From Planctomycetota bacterium (GTDB taxonomy: Bacteria > Planctomycetota > UBA1135 > GCA-002686595): DNA of 64,000 nt. This document shows, one piece after another, positions 41,869-50,970 of this stretch; position 1 is the stretch's first letter, and the number at the start of each line of letters is the position of its first letter. The notes below the pieces were generated by a model. It ran no database searches. It was not told the DNA's origin and was given only the letters and a program-made list of their open reading frames with translations. Location: contig JADJLZ010000005.1 in assembly GCA_016709875.1 (NCBI GenBank), positions 248,001 through 312,000 of the forward strand, in the 5' to 3' direction. Both the position numbers and the translations under genes were made by a program.

Positions 41869-44800
41869 TCACCCATCATACACGAGCGGATCGGCCAGGC
41901 GGCGCTCCTTGTCCACCTCCGAGGGGCTGAGCTCGCGCGGGGCCCGCGCGCGGGCCGCTGGCAGAGGATCGACCGGAAAGACGTGCACCCCGTCCGCGCA
42001 GGCGACCAGGAGCTTCCACTCGCCGCTGCGGCCCGCCCAGCCGATGCGCCGCGGTCGCGCGGGCAGGCGCGCGCGAGAGACGGGCAGGATGCTGCGCGCG
42101 TCGCGCACGTAGCACACTCCGTCGAGCGAGACCGTCGCGAAAAGCACGCCGTCGGGGCTGAAGCAGCCGTCGACGAGGTCGTCGAGGTGGTTGACCTCGA
42201 GCTTGCCGAGCGCATGTTTGGAGCCGCGGTCGAACTCGATCAGGCGGAACGCTCCGCCGCCGGGCCGGCCGACGAGCAGCAGTTGCCCGCCCGCGGGGCT
42301 GTAGGACATCGAGACGATCTCGAAGGGCCGGCGGATGCGCTCGATCTCCGCGCCGTCGCGCGAGGAGAGGCGCACGATCCATTCGCTGCCCGCGACGGCG
42401 CACAGTTCCTTGCCGTCGGCTGCCGCGCACAGCGCGCGGATCGGGAGCGGCTCGCCCTCGTCCTTCTTCGTGCGCAACGTGCGCTCCCAGACGATCGCAT
42501 TCGCACCCGTGCGCACGGCGCGCAGCACGCCGTCGTTCGAACCGCGCACGCACACGGATTCGCCGGGGAGGAACACCGCCGCGCTCGCCGGCTCGGGCTG
42601 CGTGCACTCGCGCCACCCCGGGCCGGTCTCGAGGAGCCGCGGCCGCGCTCCCTCGACGAGCAGCCGCGCGCCGTCCGCATCGAAGCGCAGCGCGCGCGGC
42701 TCGAGGCTCGCGTCCGCGGGCCGGCGCGCGAGTTCCGCTCCGCTTCCCAGGTCCACGCGCACGAGCGCGCCCGAGACACAGCCGAGCACGGCCTGCGTCC
42801 CGCTCGGCGCGAGCGCCGCGCAGCGCACGCCGCCCTCCTCGGGAAAGGACCAGCTGTGCAACAGGCGGCCGCGTGCGAGCTCCCAGGCGCGCGCGCTCCC
42901 GTCGTCGCCCACGCCCAGGGCGAGCGCGCCGCTGGGCGCGACGCACAGGTCGAGCAGCGCGCACGAGCAACCCGCGAGCCGGAACGTGTCGGGCAGTTCG
43001 TCCGCGAACCACAGCGCTCCGCCGTTGCCGGTGTTGCGCATCCACAGGCGCGCGCCGTCCGGCGTCCAGCCCAGCTCCTGCGGGCGGTAGTTGCCGCGCA
43101 GGACGTGCTCGAGCGCGAGCTCGGGCACGCTCCACAGGCGCAGGCTCTGGTCGAAGGAGGCGGTCGCGACGTGCCGGCCGTCGGGGCTGAAGGCGGCGTG
43201 CACGACGCGCACGCGGCTGGGGATCGGGAGCTCGCGCGGGGACGCTCCGTCAGGCTCGACGAGGAAGGTGCCGCCGAACTGGTTGCCTCCGACGCAGGCG
43301 AGCGCGCGGCCTGCTGGGCCGAGCGCGACGAAGTCGACCTCGCTCGCCGGGTCGAGTTCGAGCGCGGCACTCGCGCGCAGATCCTCGACGTAGGCGACCG
43401 AACCGTCCGCGAGCCCGCACAGCACGAGATCGCGCCCGCTCTCCTTCGCACAGTCGAAGCTGTGGATCGCGCTCGGCAGCCCGCATGATCCTGCTGCGCT
43501 CCCGTCGGCCGCGTCGAAGCACTCCAGGCGCGTCCCGTTCGCGAGGTACAAGCGCTGCTCGTCGGCACGCCAGCGCGGCAGCGGGCCGTCGGGGGCCGCG
43601 CGCGGGTAGCGTGCGACCACGCGCGCCGTTCCAAGGTCGCACAGCGCGACGAAGTCCTTGCCGACCGCCAGCGCGCGAGTGCCTGCACGCGCGACCGCGA
43701 GCGCCGCGAGTTCGCCGCCGAGCTCCAGTTCCGCCGCGCGCTGGCCCGTCGCGGCCTCCCAGCTGACGAGCTTGCCCGCGCGCGTCGAGGCCGCGATGCG
43801 CGCGCCCTCCTGCATCCAGGCGACGCCCGTGTATTCCTCGCCCGATCCCTCGCACTCGAGCGGCGCGCCGCGCGAGGCGAGGTCGAACACGCGCACGCGG
43901 CTCGGCCAGCGCGGGTCGCTCGCGGCGCGGAAGGCGACCGCGAGGTGCGCGCCGTCGGGCGCGAGCGACATCGCGCTCGCGGTCGCGTCGCCGCAGCGCA
44001 GCTCGGTCTCCAGGCGGCAGGCGCCGAGCGCTTCGAGCAGTGCCGCGCGCGTGACGAAGTTCGGCGCCAGCTCGCAGGCCTGCACGCCGAGCACCAGCGC
44101 CGCCGCGGGATCCTCGGGCGTGACCGCGGCGCAGCGTGTCGCGAGGTGCCGGCCGAGCGCGACGCGCAGCGCCGCACGCTCGCCGGCGAGAGCCCAGAGC
44201 GCCACCGAGAGGCCCACGGCGAGCGTCGCGACGGTCGCGGCGAGCACCGGATTGCGCCGCGTCCAGCGCAGGAAGCGCAGCGACAGGCTCGCCGGCCGCG
44301 CGCGGATCGGCTCGTACTCGCGGATGCGGCGCAGGTCCTCGGCCAGCTCGAGCGCGCTCGCGTAGCGCCGCGCGCGGTCCTTCTCGAGCGCGGTCTGCAG
44401 TACCACCGCCACGTCGGTCGAGAGTGCCGGGTTGTGCCGGCGCGGATCCGGCAGCGGCTTGCGCGCGATCGCCAGGTACAGCTCGGCGCGGCTCTGCGCC
44501 TCGAATGGCCGGTGCAGCGTGAGCGTCTCGTACAGCGCCGCGCCGAGCGCGTACACGTCACAGCGGCGGTCGAGCTCGCTGCTCGCCATCTCGAGCTGTT
44601 CGGGCGCCATGTAGGCCGGCGTGCCGAACACGTCGCCAGGCTGCGTGAGCTCGGTCACGTCCGGCGAGAGCTGCTCGCGCGCGAGGCCGAAGTCGAGCAG
44701 CACGGGCTGTCCCTGCGGCGTGACCATCAGGTTGCCGGGCTTGACGTCGCGGTGCAGCACGCCGGCCTCGTGCGCGGCGTGCAGCGCGCGCGGCGCGCTC

Positions 44801-45384
44801 GAAGAAGTGCAGCAGCGCGTGCAGGTCGAGCGCGGAGCGCGGCGGCCATTCGTGCGCGAGCGGCGTGTCGGTCGCTCCCTCGCGCGCGCGCGTGCGAGCA
44901 GCTGCGCGAGCGTCTGTCCCTCGACCAGGCGCATCGCGAGATAGGGCGGCGCGCCGTCGATGTCCGCGTCGTAGATGCCGCAGATGCCCGGGTGCTCCAG
45001 GCGCGCGATCACCTCGGCCTCGCGGCGGAAACGGCGCCGGCGCTCCTCCGAGACGCTGTCGAACTGTCCGCCGAGCACCTTGAGCGCGACGCGGCGCGCG
45101 ATGCGCGTGTCCTGCGCGAGGAAGACCGAGCCCTGGCCGCCGCGGCCGAGCTCGGCCAGGATGCGGTAGGGCCCGACGAGGTCCTTGTCGGACGCCGCTG
45201 CGCCGGGCGCCTCCGACGACTGCTCCTGGAGCGCGAGCCACTCGCGCGCGATCGCCGCCTCGTGCCCGGGGTAGCGCCCAAGCCACTGCGCGAGCGTGGA
45301 CCCGCGTCCGGCCTCGCGCTCGTCCTGGAACGAGCTCACGAAGTCGAACACAGCGGCGGCCTCGGGATCGTCTCGGCGCTGCAA
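41869..45384 (-). CDS. Ser/Thr protein kinase with transmembrane segment and WD40-like propeller
   Basis: Hanks-type kinase of about 1170 aa. The kinase domain (YRILAELGRGGQGSVFLAQD, RRVALKVLGG, HRDVKPGNLMV, DFGLAREQL, GTPAYMAPEQ) is followed by one membrane helix (VLAATVATLAVGLSVALWAL) and a long extracytoplasmic beta-propeller of WD40-like blades (FSPDGRHVATASFDQSLRLW). Between the glycine loop region and HRD, about 30 residues are read out of frame (PTRRSRTNGRRAPRSTCT). In another frame the segment reads TDTPLAHEWPPRSALDLHAL. Two compensating 2-bp changes in CG runs (44881-44892 and 44784-44792) explain it. The start is uncertain: TTG 45384 is chosen to avoid overlap with the divergent ECF gene; GTG 45468 is possible. 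Confidence 0.85.
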   Translation of the reverse strand: MQRRDDPEAAAVFDFVSSFQDEREAGRGSTLAQWLGRYPGHEAAIAREWLALQEQSSEAPGAAASDKDLVGPYRILAELGRGGQGSVFLAQDTRIARRVALKVLGGQFDSVSEERRRRFRREAEVIARLEHPGICGIYDADIDGAPPYLAMRLVEGQTLAQLLARARARERPTRRSRTNGRRAPRSTCTRCCTSSSAPRALHAAHEAGVLHRDVKPGNLMVTPQGQPVLLDFGLAREQLSPDVTELTQPGDVFGTPAYMAPEQLEMASSELDRRCDVYALGAALYETLTLHRPFEAQSRAELYLAIARKPLPDPRRHNPALSTDVAVVLQTALEKDRARRYASALELAEDLRRIREYEPIRARPASLSLRFLRWTRRNPVLAATVATLAVGLSVALWALAGERAALRVALGRHLATRCAAVTPEDPAAALVLGVQACELAPNFVTRAALLEALGACRLETELRCGDATASAMSLAPDGAHLAVAFRAASDPRWPSRVRVFDLASRGAPLECEGSGEEYTGVAWMQEGARIAASTRAGKLVSWEAATGQRAAELELGGELAALAVARAGTRALAVGKDFVALCDLGTARVVARYPRAAPDGPLPRWRADEQRLYLANGTRLECFDAADGSAAGSCGLPSAIHSFDCAKESGRDLVLCGLADGSVAYVEDLRASAALELDPASEVDFVALGPAGRALACVGGNQFGGTFLVEPDGASPRELPIPSRVRVVHAAFSPDGRHVATASFDQSLRLWSVPELALEHVLRGNYRPQELGWTPDGARLWMRNTGNGGALWFADELPDTFRLAGCSCALLDLCVAPSGALALGVGDDGSARAWELARGRLLHSWSFPEEGGVRCAALAPSGTQAVLGCVSGALVRVDLGSGAELARRPADASLEPRALRFDADGARLLVEGARPRLLETGPGWRECTQPEPASAAVFLPGESVCVRGSNDGVLRAVRTGANAIVWERTLRTKKDEGEPLPIRALCAAADGKELCAVAGSEWIVRLSSRDGAEIERIRRPFEIVSMSYSPAGGQLLLVGRPGGGAFRLIEFDRGSKHALGKLEVNHLDDLVDGCFSPDGVLFATVSLDGVCYVRDARSILPVSRARLPARPRRIGWAGRSGEWKLLVACADGVHVFPVDPLPAARARAPRELSPSEVDKERRLADPLVYDG

Positions 45385-45442
45385 GCGCGGCCGATTGTAG
45401 TCGGGCTGGCCGGCCTTCCGGGCAGCTGATACCTTCGAGTCG

Positions 45443-46045
45443 ATGGAAGAGCGCTCCGAGCTGGACACGCAGGCGCTCGTGCGCGCGGCGAAATCGGGCG
45501 ATGTGCAGCGCTTTTCCGAGCTCTACGAGCGCATCGCGCCGACGCTGCACGCCTGGGCGACGCTGCGCATCCGGCCCGCGCAGCGCGCGCAGGTCGACCC
45601 CGAGGACGTCGTGGCCGAGGTCTGGGTGCGCGCCTGGAAAGCCTTCCCCGAGTTCGACGAGCAGTCGAGCTTCCGCGCCTGGGTCTTCCGCATCGGCAAG
45701 AACGTGCTGCTGGAGTCCTTTCGCCGCGCGCGCCACTCGAACGACGCGCTCGACGCCGGGCCGACCACGCGCATGGCGCGCATGCAGCAGTTGCCCGATC
45801 CGGCGACGCAGGTGAGCCGCCGCGTCGCGCGCCACGAAGGCGTCGCGAAGCTGCTCGAGTGGGTGGGGGAGCTCGAGCCCGAGCAGCGCCAACTCGTGCT
45901 GCATTGCGGCTTCGAAGGGCTCTCGTATGCGGAGGCCGCCGAGCGCATGGCGGAGAACCGCGACACGATCGCCAAGCGCTGGCAGGTCCTGCGCGAGCGG
46001 CTGGTGCGCTTTGGCACCTCCCAGGGCCTCGCGTTCGTCGATTGA
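45443..46045 (+). CDS. ECF sigma factor divergent from the protein kinase
   Basis: Sigma factor of 200 aa. Region 2 is clear (FSELYERIAPTLHAWATLRI, DPEDVVAEVWVRAWKAFPEF, FRAWVFRIGKNVLLESFRRA) and so is region 4 (LEPEQRQLVLHCGFEGLSYA, EAAERMAENRDTIAKRWQVL). It lies head to head with a Ser/Thr kinase gene with only about 58 bp between the chosen starts. Planctomycetes often encode ECF factors next to such kinases, where phosphorylation is thought to control the sigma factor; a functional link here is inferred from position. No zinc-finger anti-sigma gene is adjacent. Confidence 0.9.
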   Translation: MEERSELDTQALVRAAKSGDVQRFSELYERIAPTLHAWATLRIRPAQRAQVDPEDVVAEVWVRAWKAFPEFDEQSSFRAWVFRIGKNVLLESFRRARHSNDALDAGPTTRMARMQQLPDPATQVSRRVARHEGVAKLLEWVGELEPEQRQLVLHCGFEGLSYAEAAERMAENRDTIAKRWQVLRERLVRFGTSQGLAFVD

Positions 46046-46220
46046 CTGAGTAAGAGGCGTGTTCCCCGCGCGGGAAGTGAAACCGCCCCGGAGCCAGGTG
46101 GTAGAGGAGGCTGCCTGGGAACTACCCGGCGGAACGAGCGGGGGGGCCGCTCATCCGACGTGGCCCAGGGACCAAACAGAATCGGAAATCTTCTCCTGAG
46201 GTTCTGACCATGACGGTCTC

Positions 46221-46253
46221 GGGCCCGGATGTTCCTCCAGAACATCCGGGCCC
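46221..46253 (-). terminator. strong hairpin directly after the MFS gene
   Basis: GGGCCCGGATGTTC and GAACATCCGGGCCC form a perfect 14-bp stem with a 5-nt loop. It starts 4 nt after the stop of the leftward MFS gene. No T-run follows, so it may act as an mRNA-stabilising 3' hairpin as well as a terminator. The rest of 46046-46220 holds only small imperfect stems and no recognised gene. Confidence 0.72.
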
Positions 46254-46256
46254 GGC

Positions 46257-47510
46257 TCATCCCAGGGGGTCTTCGCGGCGGTAGGCGCGCAACTGCGGCT
46301 CGCGCCAGGCGACGCCGAGCGTCGCGAGCACGCACAAGACTCCGCCGGAGACGACGCTGAAAACCGCGCCAAAGGCCTGCGCGACCACGCCCGCCTCGAG
46401 CTCGCCCAGCTGCGGCCCGCCCATGAAGAAGATCATGTTGACGCTGATCATGCGGCCGCGCAGCGCGTCGGGAGTCGTCAATTGGCGGATGATGTTGCGC
46501 AGCACGATGCTGACCGTGTCGGCCGCGCCGGTCAGCGCGAGGCACACATAGGTGAGCCAGAAGCTCTTCGAGACGCCGAAGAGCACGGTCGCCAGGCCGT
46601 AGAGCACGACGGCCCAGATCAGGACCTTGCCGCGAGCGACGATGCGCTGCGCGAGCGGCGCGAGCACGGCGCTCGTGATCAGCGCCCCGACCGCCGGCGC
46701 CGCGACGAGGTAGCCGTAGCCCTCTTCCCCCACGTGCAACACGTCGGTGGCGAAGATCGGCAGCAGCGCCGTCGCCGACGAGAAGAAGGTCGCGAGGAAG
46801 TCGAGCAGCATCGAGGAGCGGATCAGCGGCGCGCGGAAGACGTAGTGCAAGCCCTCGCGCGCGGCCTGCAAGCTGACGCGCCCGCGCTCGGCCGCGGCGA
46901 CGCGCGGCACGTCGCGCATCGCGGCCAGCGCCCCGATCACGGCCAGGTACGAGGCCGCGTTCACGACGTACACCCAGCCCAGTCCGAAGTGCACCATCAC
47001 GTGGCCCGAGAGCGCGGGCCCGGCCGACGAGGCGGCCTGGTAGAGGATCGTGTTGAGCGCGATCGCGCTCGGCAGCGCGAGGCGCGGGACGAGGTTGGGG
47101 ATCAGCGACTGGCGCGCCGCACCGTCGAAGGTGCCCACACCCGAGCTGAGCGCGGTGAGGAGGTAGATCGGCCAGGGGTGCTCCAGGCCCAGGAAGGTCA
47201 CGGTCGCCAGCAGCGCCGCGAGCACGGTCAGGATGCTCGTCGTGAGCATCATCAGCTTGCGCCGGTCGAAAGCGTCCGCGACGACACCCGAGAAGAGCGC
47301 GCAGACGAGGATCGCGCTGAACTTGAAGAAGCCCACCAGGCCCAGCGCGAGCGGGCGCGAGTGCTCGTCGGCGAGCAGCGACACATGCCAGAGCACGGCC
47401 GCGTTCTGCATCAGTGAGCCGGCGGTCGAGACCAGTTGGCCGCCCCAGATCAGCCGGTAGTTGCGGTGGCTGAGCGCGGCGAAGGCTCCGCTCTGGTTCA
47501 GGGGACTCAT
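46257..47510 (-). CDS. MFS transporter (EntS/MFS_3-like)
   Basis: Twelve-helix major facilitator of 417 aa. Family features are FAALSHRNYRLIWGGQLVST at the N-terminus, the loop-2/3 motif GVVADAFDRRKLMMLT, GTFDGAARQSLIPNLV, and the TTPDALRGRMISVNMIFFMG segment typical of the MFS_3 group that includes enterobactin exporter EntS and macrolide exporters. Substrate unknown; no siderophore genes are near. ATG 47510 begins the family homology; a longer reading is not supported. A strong hairpin abuts its stop codon. The TPR protein gene lies 26 bp upstream on the same strand, so the two may be co-transcribed. Confidence 0.92.
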   Translation of the reverse strand: MSPLNQSGAFAALSHRNYRLIWGGQLVSTAGSLMQNAAVLWHVSLLADEHSRPLALGLVGFFKFSAILVCALFSGVVADAFDRRKLMMLTTSILTVLAALLATVTFLGLEHPWPIYLLTALSSGVGTFDGAARQSLIPNLVPRLALPSAIALNTILYQAASSAGPALSGHVMVHFGLGWVYVVNAASYLAVIGALAAMRDVPRVAAAERGRVSLQAAREGLHYVFRAPLIRSSMLLDFLATFFSSATALLPIFATDVLHVGEEGYGYLVAAPAVGALITSAVLAPLAQRIVARGKVLIWAVVLYGLATVLFGVSKSFWLTYVCLALTGAADTVSIVLRNIIRQLTTPDALRGRMISVNMIFFMGGPQLGELEAGVVAQAFGAVFSVVSGGVLCVLATLGVAWREPQLRAYRREDPLG

Positions 47511-47536
47511 GCGCGCGGCTTCGATGCGGTTCGCAC

Positions 47537-48868
47537 TCAGCGGTCGCGCACCGCGAGCAGCAGCACGGCCAGGCGTGTCATGGCCGAGTCGACGAGCTCG
47601 GGCGCACCCGGCGGCTGGAAACCAGCCGCGATCTCGCGCACCAGGGCCTCGGACTCGCCCTTGCCCTCGCGCCGCGCGCACTCGCTCGCGACCGCGCACA
47701 ACGCGGCGCTGTTCGGGAAGCGCGCGAGCGCGTCCCGCAGCAGCGCGTCGCCGCTCTCGACGTGCCCGCTGCGCCGGTCGAGCAGCGCGAGCGCTGCGTC
47801 GAGTTCGTGCGCACGGCTCCACAAGAGCTCCTCCGTGCGTGCGCATTCGGGGCTCTCGGCGGCGCGCTGGATCTCGAGCAGCGCATCGCCCGCGCCCGCG
47901 TCGCCCTCCTCCAGGCGTGCAGCGAGCGCGCGCTCCCAGTCGGCCAGCAATTCACCCGGCTTGCGCAGGCCGCTCTCGAGCAGCGCGCGCGTCGCCCAGC
48001 GCGCCACCAGCGGATGCACCGGCACGTCGCCGCCCGCCTCGAGCCAGCCGAGCTCGCGCATGCGCGGCCGGAAGAGTTCGGGGAACTCGCCCTCGTTCGC
48101 GGCGGGGAAGCCGCGCTCCCAGAGCGCGCTCCAGAAGTCGCACACGACCCACAATTCGCGCGAACGCCGGCTTTGCGGGTCCAGGTGCGCGGCGATCAGC
48201 TGCCGGTCGATCTCGAGTTCGAGGCGGTCGACCTCGAAGCGCCGCGAGCTGTTCTCGATCACAAGATCGAGGAAGGCGAGCTCCTCGATGCTCTGGGTCG
48301 CGCCGCCCGCCAGGGCGCGCCGCAGCCGCGCGCGCACCTGCTTGCGCGGCTCGCCCGCGGCGATGCGCTCGGGCACGGCGCGGAACACCTTCGAGAGCGA
48401 GGGCGTGTTCGTCGAGACCCACTGCCAAGCCTCGACGGCCTCGCTCAGGCGGCCCAGACGCACAAGGCAGTCGACGCGCTGCACGCGCGCCAGCCAATCG
48501 CCAGACACGATGCGCTGGTAGATCTCGTCGGCAGACTCGCAGCGGCCGGCGCGGTGCAACTGCGCCGCCCAGGCGGAGAGGATCTGCGGCTCATCGGGCG
48601 CGAGCTCGAAGGCCTTCTCGAAGTGGACGCGCGCGAACTGCGGGTCCTCCTCCACGAAGGCATTGGCCATCTGGTAGTGGTGCGCTGCGGTCACACGCTC
48701 GGGTGGCAGCGCGTCGAGGTAGACCTTCTCCGCGCTCTCGACATCGCCGACGGCGAGAAAGCTCGCGCGGCCCTGGTAGGCCGGGCTGAGGTCCCGGGCC
48801 GCCTGGCGCATGTCCTCGGTGAATCCCGGGGCGAGTTGGAGAGCGAAGGTGAGCAGCAGTCCGAGCAT
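47537..48868 (-). CDS. exported TPR-rich hypothetical protein
   Basis: Protein of 443 aa with a short signal-like N-terminus (LGLLLTFALQLAPG). TPR-like helices cover ~45-150 (SAEKVYLDALPPERVTAAHH, ARVHFEKAFELAPDEPQILS, WAAQLHRAGRCESADEIYQR), then less regular helical repeats to the end. No catalytic motif. It is 26 bp upstream of the MFS gene and may be co-transcribed with it. It is divergent from the HEAT-VWA protein with 169 bp between the two starts. Role unknown beyond likely protein binding outside the cytoplasm. Confidence 0.75.
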   Translation of the reverse strand: MLGLLLTFALQLAPGFTEDMRQAARDLSPAYQGRASFLAVGDVESAEKVYLDALPPERVTAAHHYQMANAFVEEDPQFARVHFEKAFELAPDEPQILSAWAAQLHRAGRCESADEIYQRIVSGDWLARVQRVDCLVRLGRLSEAVEAWQWVSTNTPSLSKVFRAVPERIAAGEPRKQVRARLRRALAGGATQSIEELAFLDLVIENSSRRFEVDRLELEIDRQLIAAHLDPQSRRSRELWVVCDFWSALWERGFPAANEGEFPELFRPRMRELGWLEAGGDVPVHPLVARWATRALLESGLRKPGELLADWERALAARLEEGDAGAGDALLEIQRAAESPECARTEELLWSRAHELDAALALLDRRSGHVESGDALLRDALARFPNSAALCAVASECARREGKGESEALVREIAAGFQPPGAPELVDSAMTRLAVLLLAVRDR

Positions 48869-49037
48869 CGAAGTCCGCGGGCCAGCCTAGCAAAGCGCCC
48901 GCACCGGCGGCCGCGGCGCGAGAAGTTGGCGCACCGCGCAGGAATCTTCGCCGCGCGGGCACAACCTTCGGGGGTCCCGAGCGTCTTCAGGGTGGAGCGC
49001 CGGCGGCGGCGCGGCAAACGACACCGGAACGGACCCG

Positions 49038-50618
49038 ATGCGAAGTCTTCGGAACGACATCTTGGCCAGACTGCCTTACCACTCCTGGACGCGGGCTTCG
49101 CAAGTCCTCGTCGCGGGCTGTGCCGCCGCCGTGTGCTCCCTTCCCGCTGGTGCCGCGCCACGCGCCCCAGGCGGCGGGGGCGACGAGAAGCCCGTCTTCA
49201 CACGCGCGGAACTCGAGGACGCGCTGCGCACCGGCCGGCCGGACAAACGCCGCGTCGCGGTCGCGCGCCTGGCTGAGATCGGCGACCGGCCCGCATGGGA
49301 GCTCGTGCTGGGCGCGCTGGCCGATGCGGAGCCGGAGGTCGCGGACGAGGCCCAAATCGCGCTCGGTCAGGCGAACGACGCGCGGCTGCTCGCGGATCTC
49401 GCGGGGACGCAGGGCTTGCGCGCGCGCGATGCACACCTGCGGCTGCGCGCGGCGGAGGCGCTCGGCCGCGCGAGCCTCGAGTTGCCCGCCGAGTGGCTCG
49501 TGCGCGCGCTCGATCCGAGCGACCCCGAGCTCTGCCGCACCTTGCTGTGGTCGATCGAGCGCCTGCACGACGCGAAGAAGCTCGGCGGAGACAAGGAGAA
49601 GGCGGTCTCCGCTTGCGCGCGGCTTGTCGCTGGCCGCGGCGAGGGCGGCGTGTGCGGTGCCGCGTTGTGCGCGCTCGAGAAGCTCGACCACTTCGCGGCG
49701 CAGGAGTTGCTCGGGGGCGCGCTCGCCGATCCCGATCCCGCGCTGCGCTGCGGCGCGCTGCTCGTCTGCGCGCGCGCACCCGAGCAGGAGCGGCTCGACG
49801 CTTCGCGAGCGATGCTCGCCGACCCCGACGCGCGCGTGCGCGCCGCGGCGATCGAGAACCTCGAAGGGCTCGAGAGCCGCGCCGCGGCGCTGGCCCTCGT
49901 CGAACACATGCAGCGCGAGCCGCGCGCGCGCCTGCGCTGGGAGATCCTCGGCTGGCTGCGCGCGCGCTCGGGCCTCGAGCACGGCTTCGACCCGGACGCG
50001 TGGCGCGCCTGGGCGGAGACGGTCGAGGGCCGCGTGCACACCGGCGAGGCGCGCGCGGGCGGGCCGCTCGGGGACACACACGTCGCCTTCGCCGGCCTGA
50101 ACGTGCTCTCCGACCGCGTGTGCTTCCTGATCGACCTCTCGGGCTCGCTGTGGCAGAGCAAGGTCGGCGACCGCACGCGCAAGGAGATCGTCGACGAGCA
50201 GCTGCGCAACGTGCTGCAGGCGCTTCCGCCCGAGACGCTCTTCAACGTGATCCCGTACACGAGCGAGCCCGATCCCTGGGAGAAGCGCCTGGTCCCCGCG
50301 ACCAAGGCCAACGTCGCGCGCGCGATCAAGGACTTCGAGCGCAGGCACCAGACCGGGCGCGGGAACTTCTACGACGCGGCGCGCGCGGCGCTCGTGGATC
50401 CGGAGGTGGACACGCTGTGCGTGCTCACCGACGGCGTCCCGACCGGCGGCCAGCACTGGAACATGGCGCTGATGATCGAGGAACTCGTCGAGCACGCGCG
50501 CTTCCGCCGCGCGGCCTACGACTCAGTTCTCGTGGACGCACCCAAGCGGCGCCAGAAGGACTGGGCGACGCTCGCCGAGCGCACGGGGGGGCGCTCGATC
50601 GTGGTCAAGCCGGAATAG
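49038..50618 (+). CDS. exported HEAT-repeat and von Willebrand A domain protein
   Basis: Protein of 526 aa. A likely signal sequence (SQVLVAGCAAAVCSLPAGAA) precedes HEAT-like helical repeats at ~55-320 (KRRVAVARLAEIGDRPAWEL, LRCGALLVCARAPEQERLDA, ARVRAAAIENLEGLESRAAA). The C-terminal ~180 residues are a VWA domain with an intact MIDAS motif DLSGS (FLIDLSGSLWQSKVGDRTRK), a TNxxx-equivalent region and CVLTDGVPTGG. VWA domains bind ligands through a metal ion. The HEAT-VWA combination is frequent in planctomycete genomes but functionally uncharacterised. No clear operon partner; a repetitive intergenic region follows. Confidence 0.85.
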   Translation: MRSLRNDILARLPYHSWTRASQVLVAGCAAAVCSLPAGAAPRAPGGGGDEKPVFTRAELEDALRTGRPDKRRVAVARLAEIGDRPAWELVLGALADAEPEVADEAQIALGQANDARLLADLAGTQGLRARDAHLRLRAAEALGRASLELPAEWLVRALDPSDPELCRTLLWSIERLHDAKKLGGDKEKAVSACARLVAGRGEGGVCGAALCALEKLDHFAAQELLGGALADPDPALRCGALLVCARAPEQERLDASRAMLADPDARVRAAAIENLEGLESRAAALALVEHMQREPRARLRWEILGWLRARSGLEHGFDPDAWRAWAETVEGRVHTGEARAGGPLGDTHVAFAGLNVLSDRVCFLIDLSGSLWQSKVGDRTRKEIVDEQLRNVLQALPPETLFNVIPYTSEPDPWEKRLVPATKANVARAIKDFERRHQTGRGNFYDAARAALVDPEVDTLCVLTDGVPTGGQHWNMALMIEELVEHARFRRAAYDSVLVDAPKRRQKDWATLAERTGGRSIVVKPE

Positions 50619-50970
50619 GAACGAACACAGGCACGACGTTGGAAGGAGCCCGCACGCCACCCGGGGGAGAAGCCGGATGGGGGAAGACACACGGGGACGT
50701 GCGGGCTCCTCCTCGTCCTCGCGCGGCGCGATTTGGGTGCGCGGGGTGCGCAGGGTGCGCAGGGTGCGCAGGGTGCGCAGGGTGCGCAGGGTGCGCGGGG
50801 TGCGCGGGTGCGCGGGTGCGCGGGTGCGCGGGCGAGCGCGGGCGAGCGCGGGCGAGCGCGGGCGAGCGGCCATGACGCAGTCCGGCGCGGAGCGCAGTCG
50901 CCCGACATGCAGCGCAGTGGCCCAGCCCGGCACGGCAAAGCCGCACGCCATTCGCTACCCTTCCCGCCCG
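50619..50970. other. 352-bp intergenic region with tandem repeats
   Basis: Between the HEAT-VWA gene and the nitroreductase-methyltransferase gene. It holds a three-part short-period repeat array (50737-50869, listed separately). Before it, GGAGCCCGCACG (50646) and CGTGCGGGCTCC (50698) form a perfect 12-bp inverted repeat about 50 bp apart, a possible terminator or large stem. All open frames through it are repeat artefacts. Confidence 0.6.
50737..50869. repeat. compound tandem repeat with 9-, 8- and 10-bp units
   Basis: Eight copies of GTGCGC(A/G)GG, five of them identical GTGCGCAGG (50737-50808). Three copies of TGCGCGGG follow (50809-50832), then about three and a half copies of CGAGCGCGGG (50833-50869). 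The units are related, so the array probably grew by slippage. It is intergenic, ~100 bp upstream of the next start. Such an array is prone to length change and to assembly error. Confidence 0.92.

Noticed and set aside
40615..43488. 957-codon open frame on the plus strand
   Set aside because: Antisense to the secreted protein and kinase genes; composition is the mirror of their codon bias and there are no domains.
50737..50869. CRISPR array
   Set aside because: Units are 8-10 bp, directly adjacent and without spacers; no cas genes are nearby.
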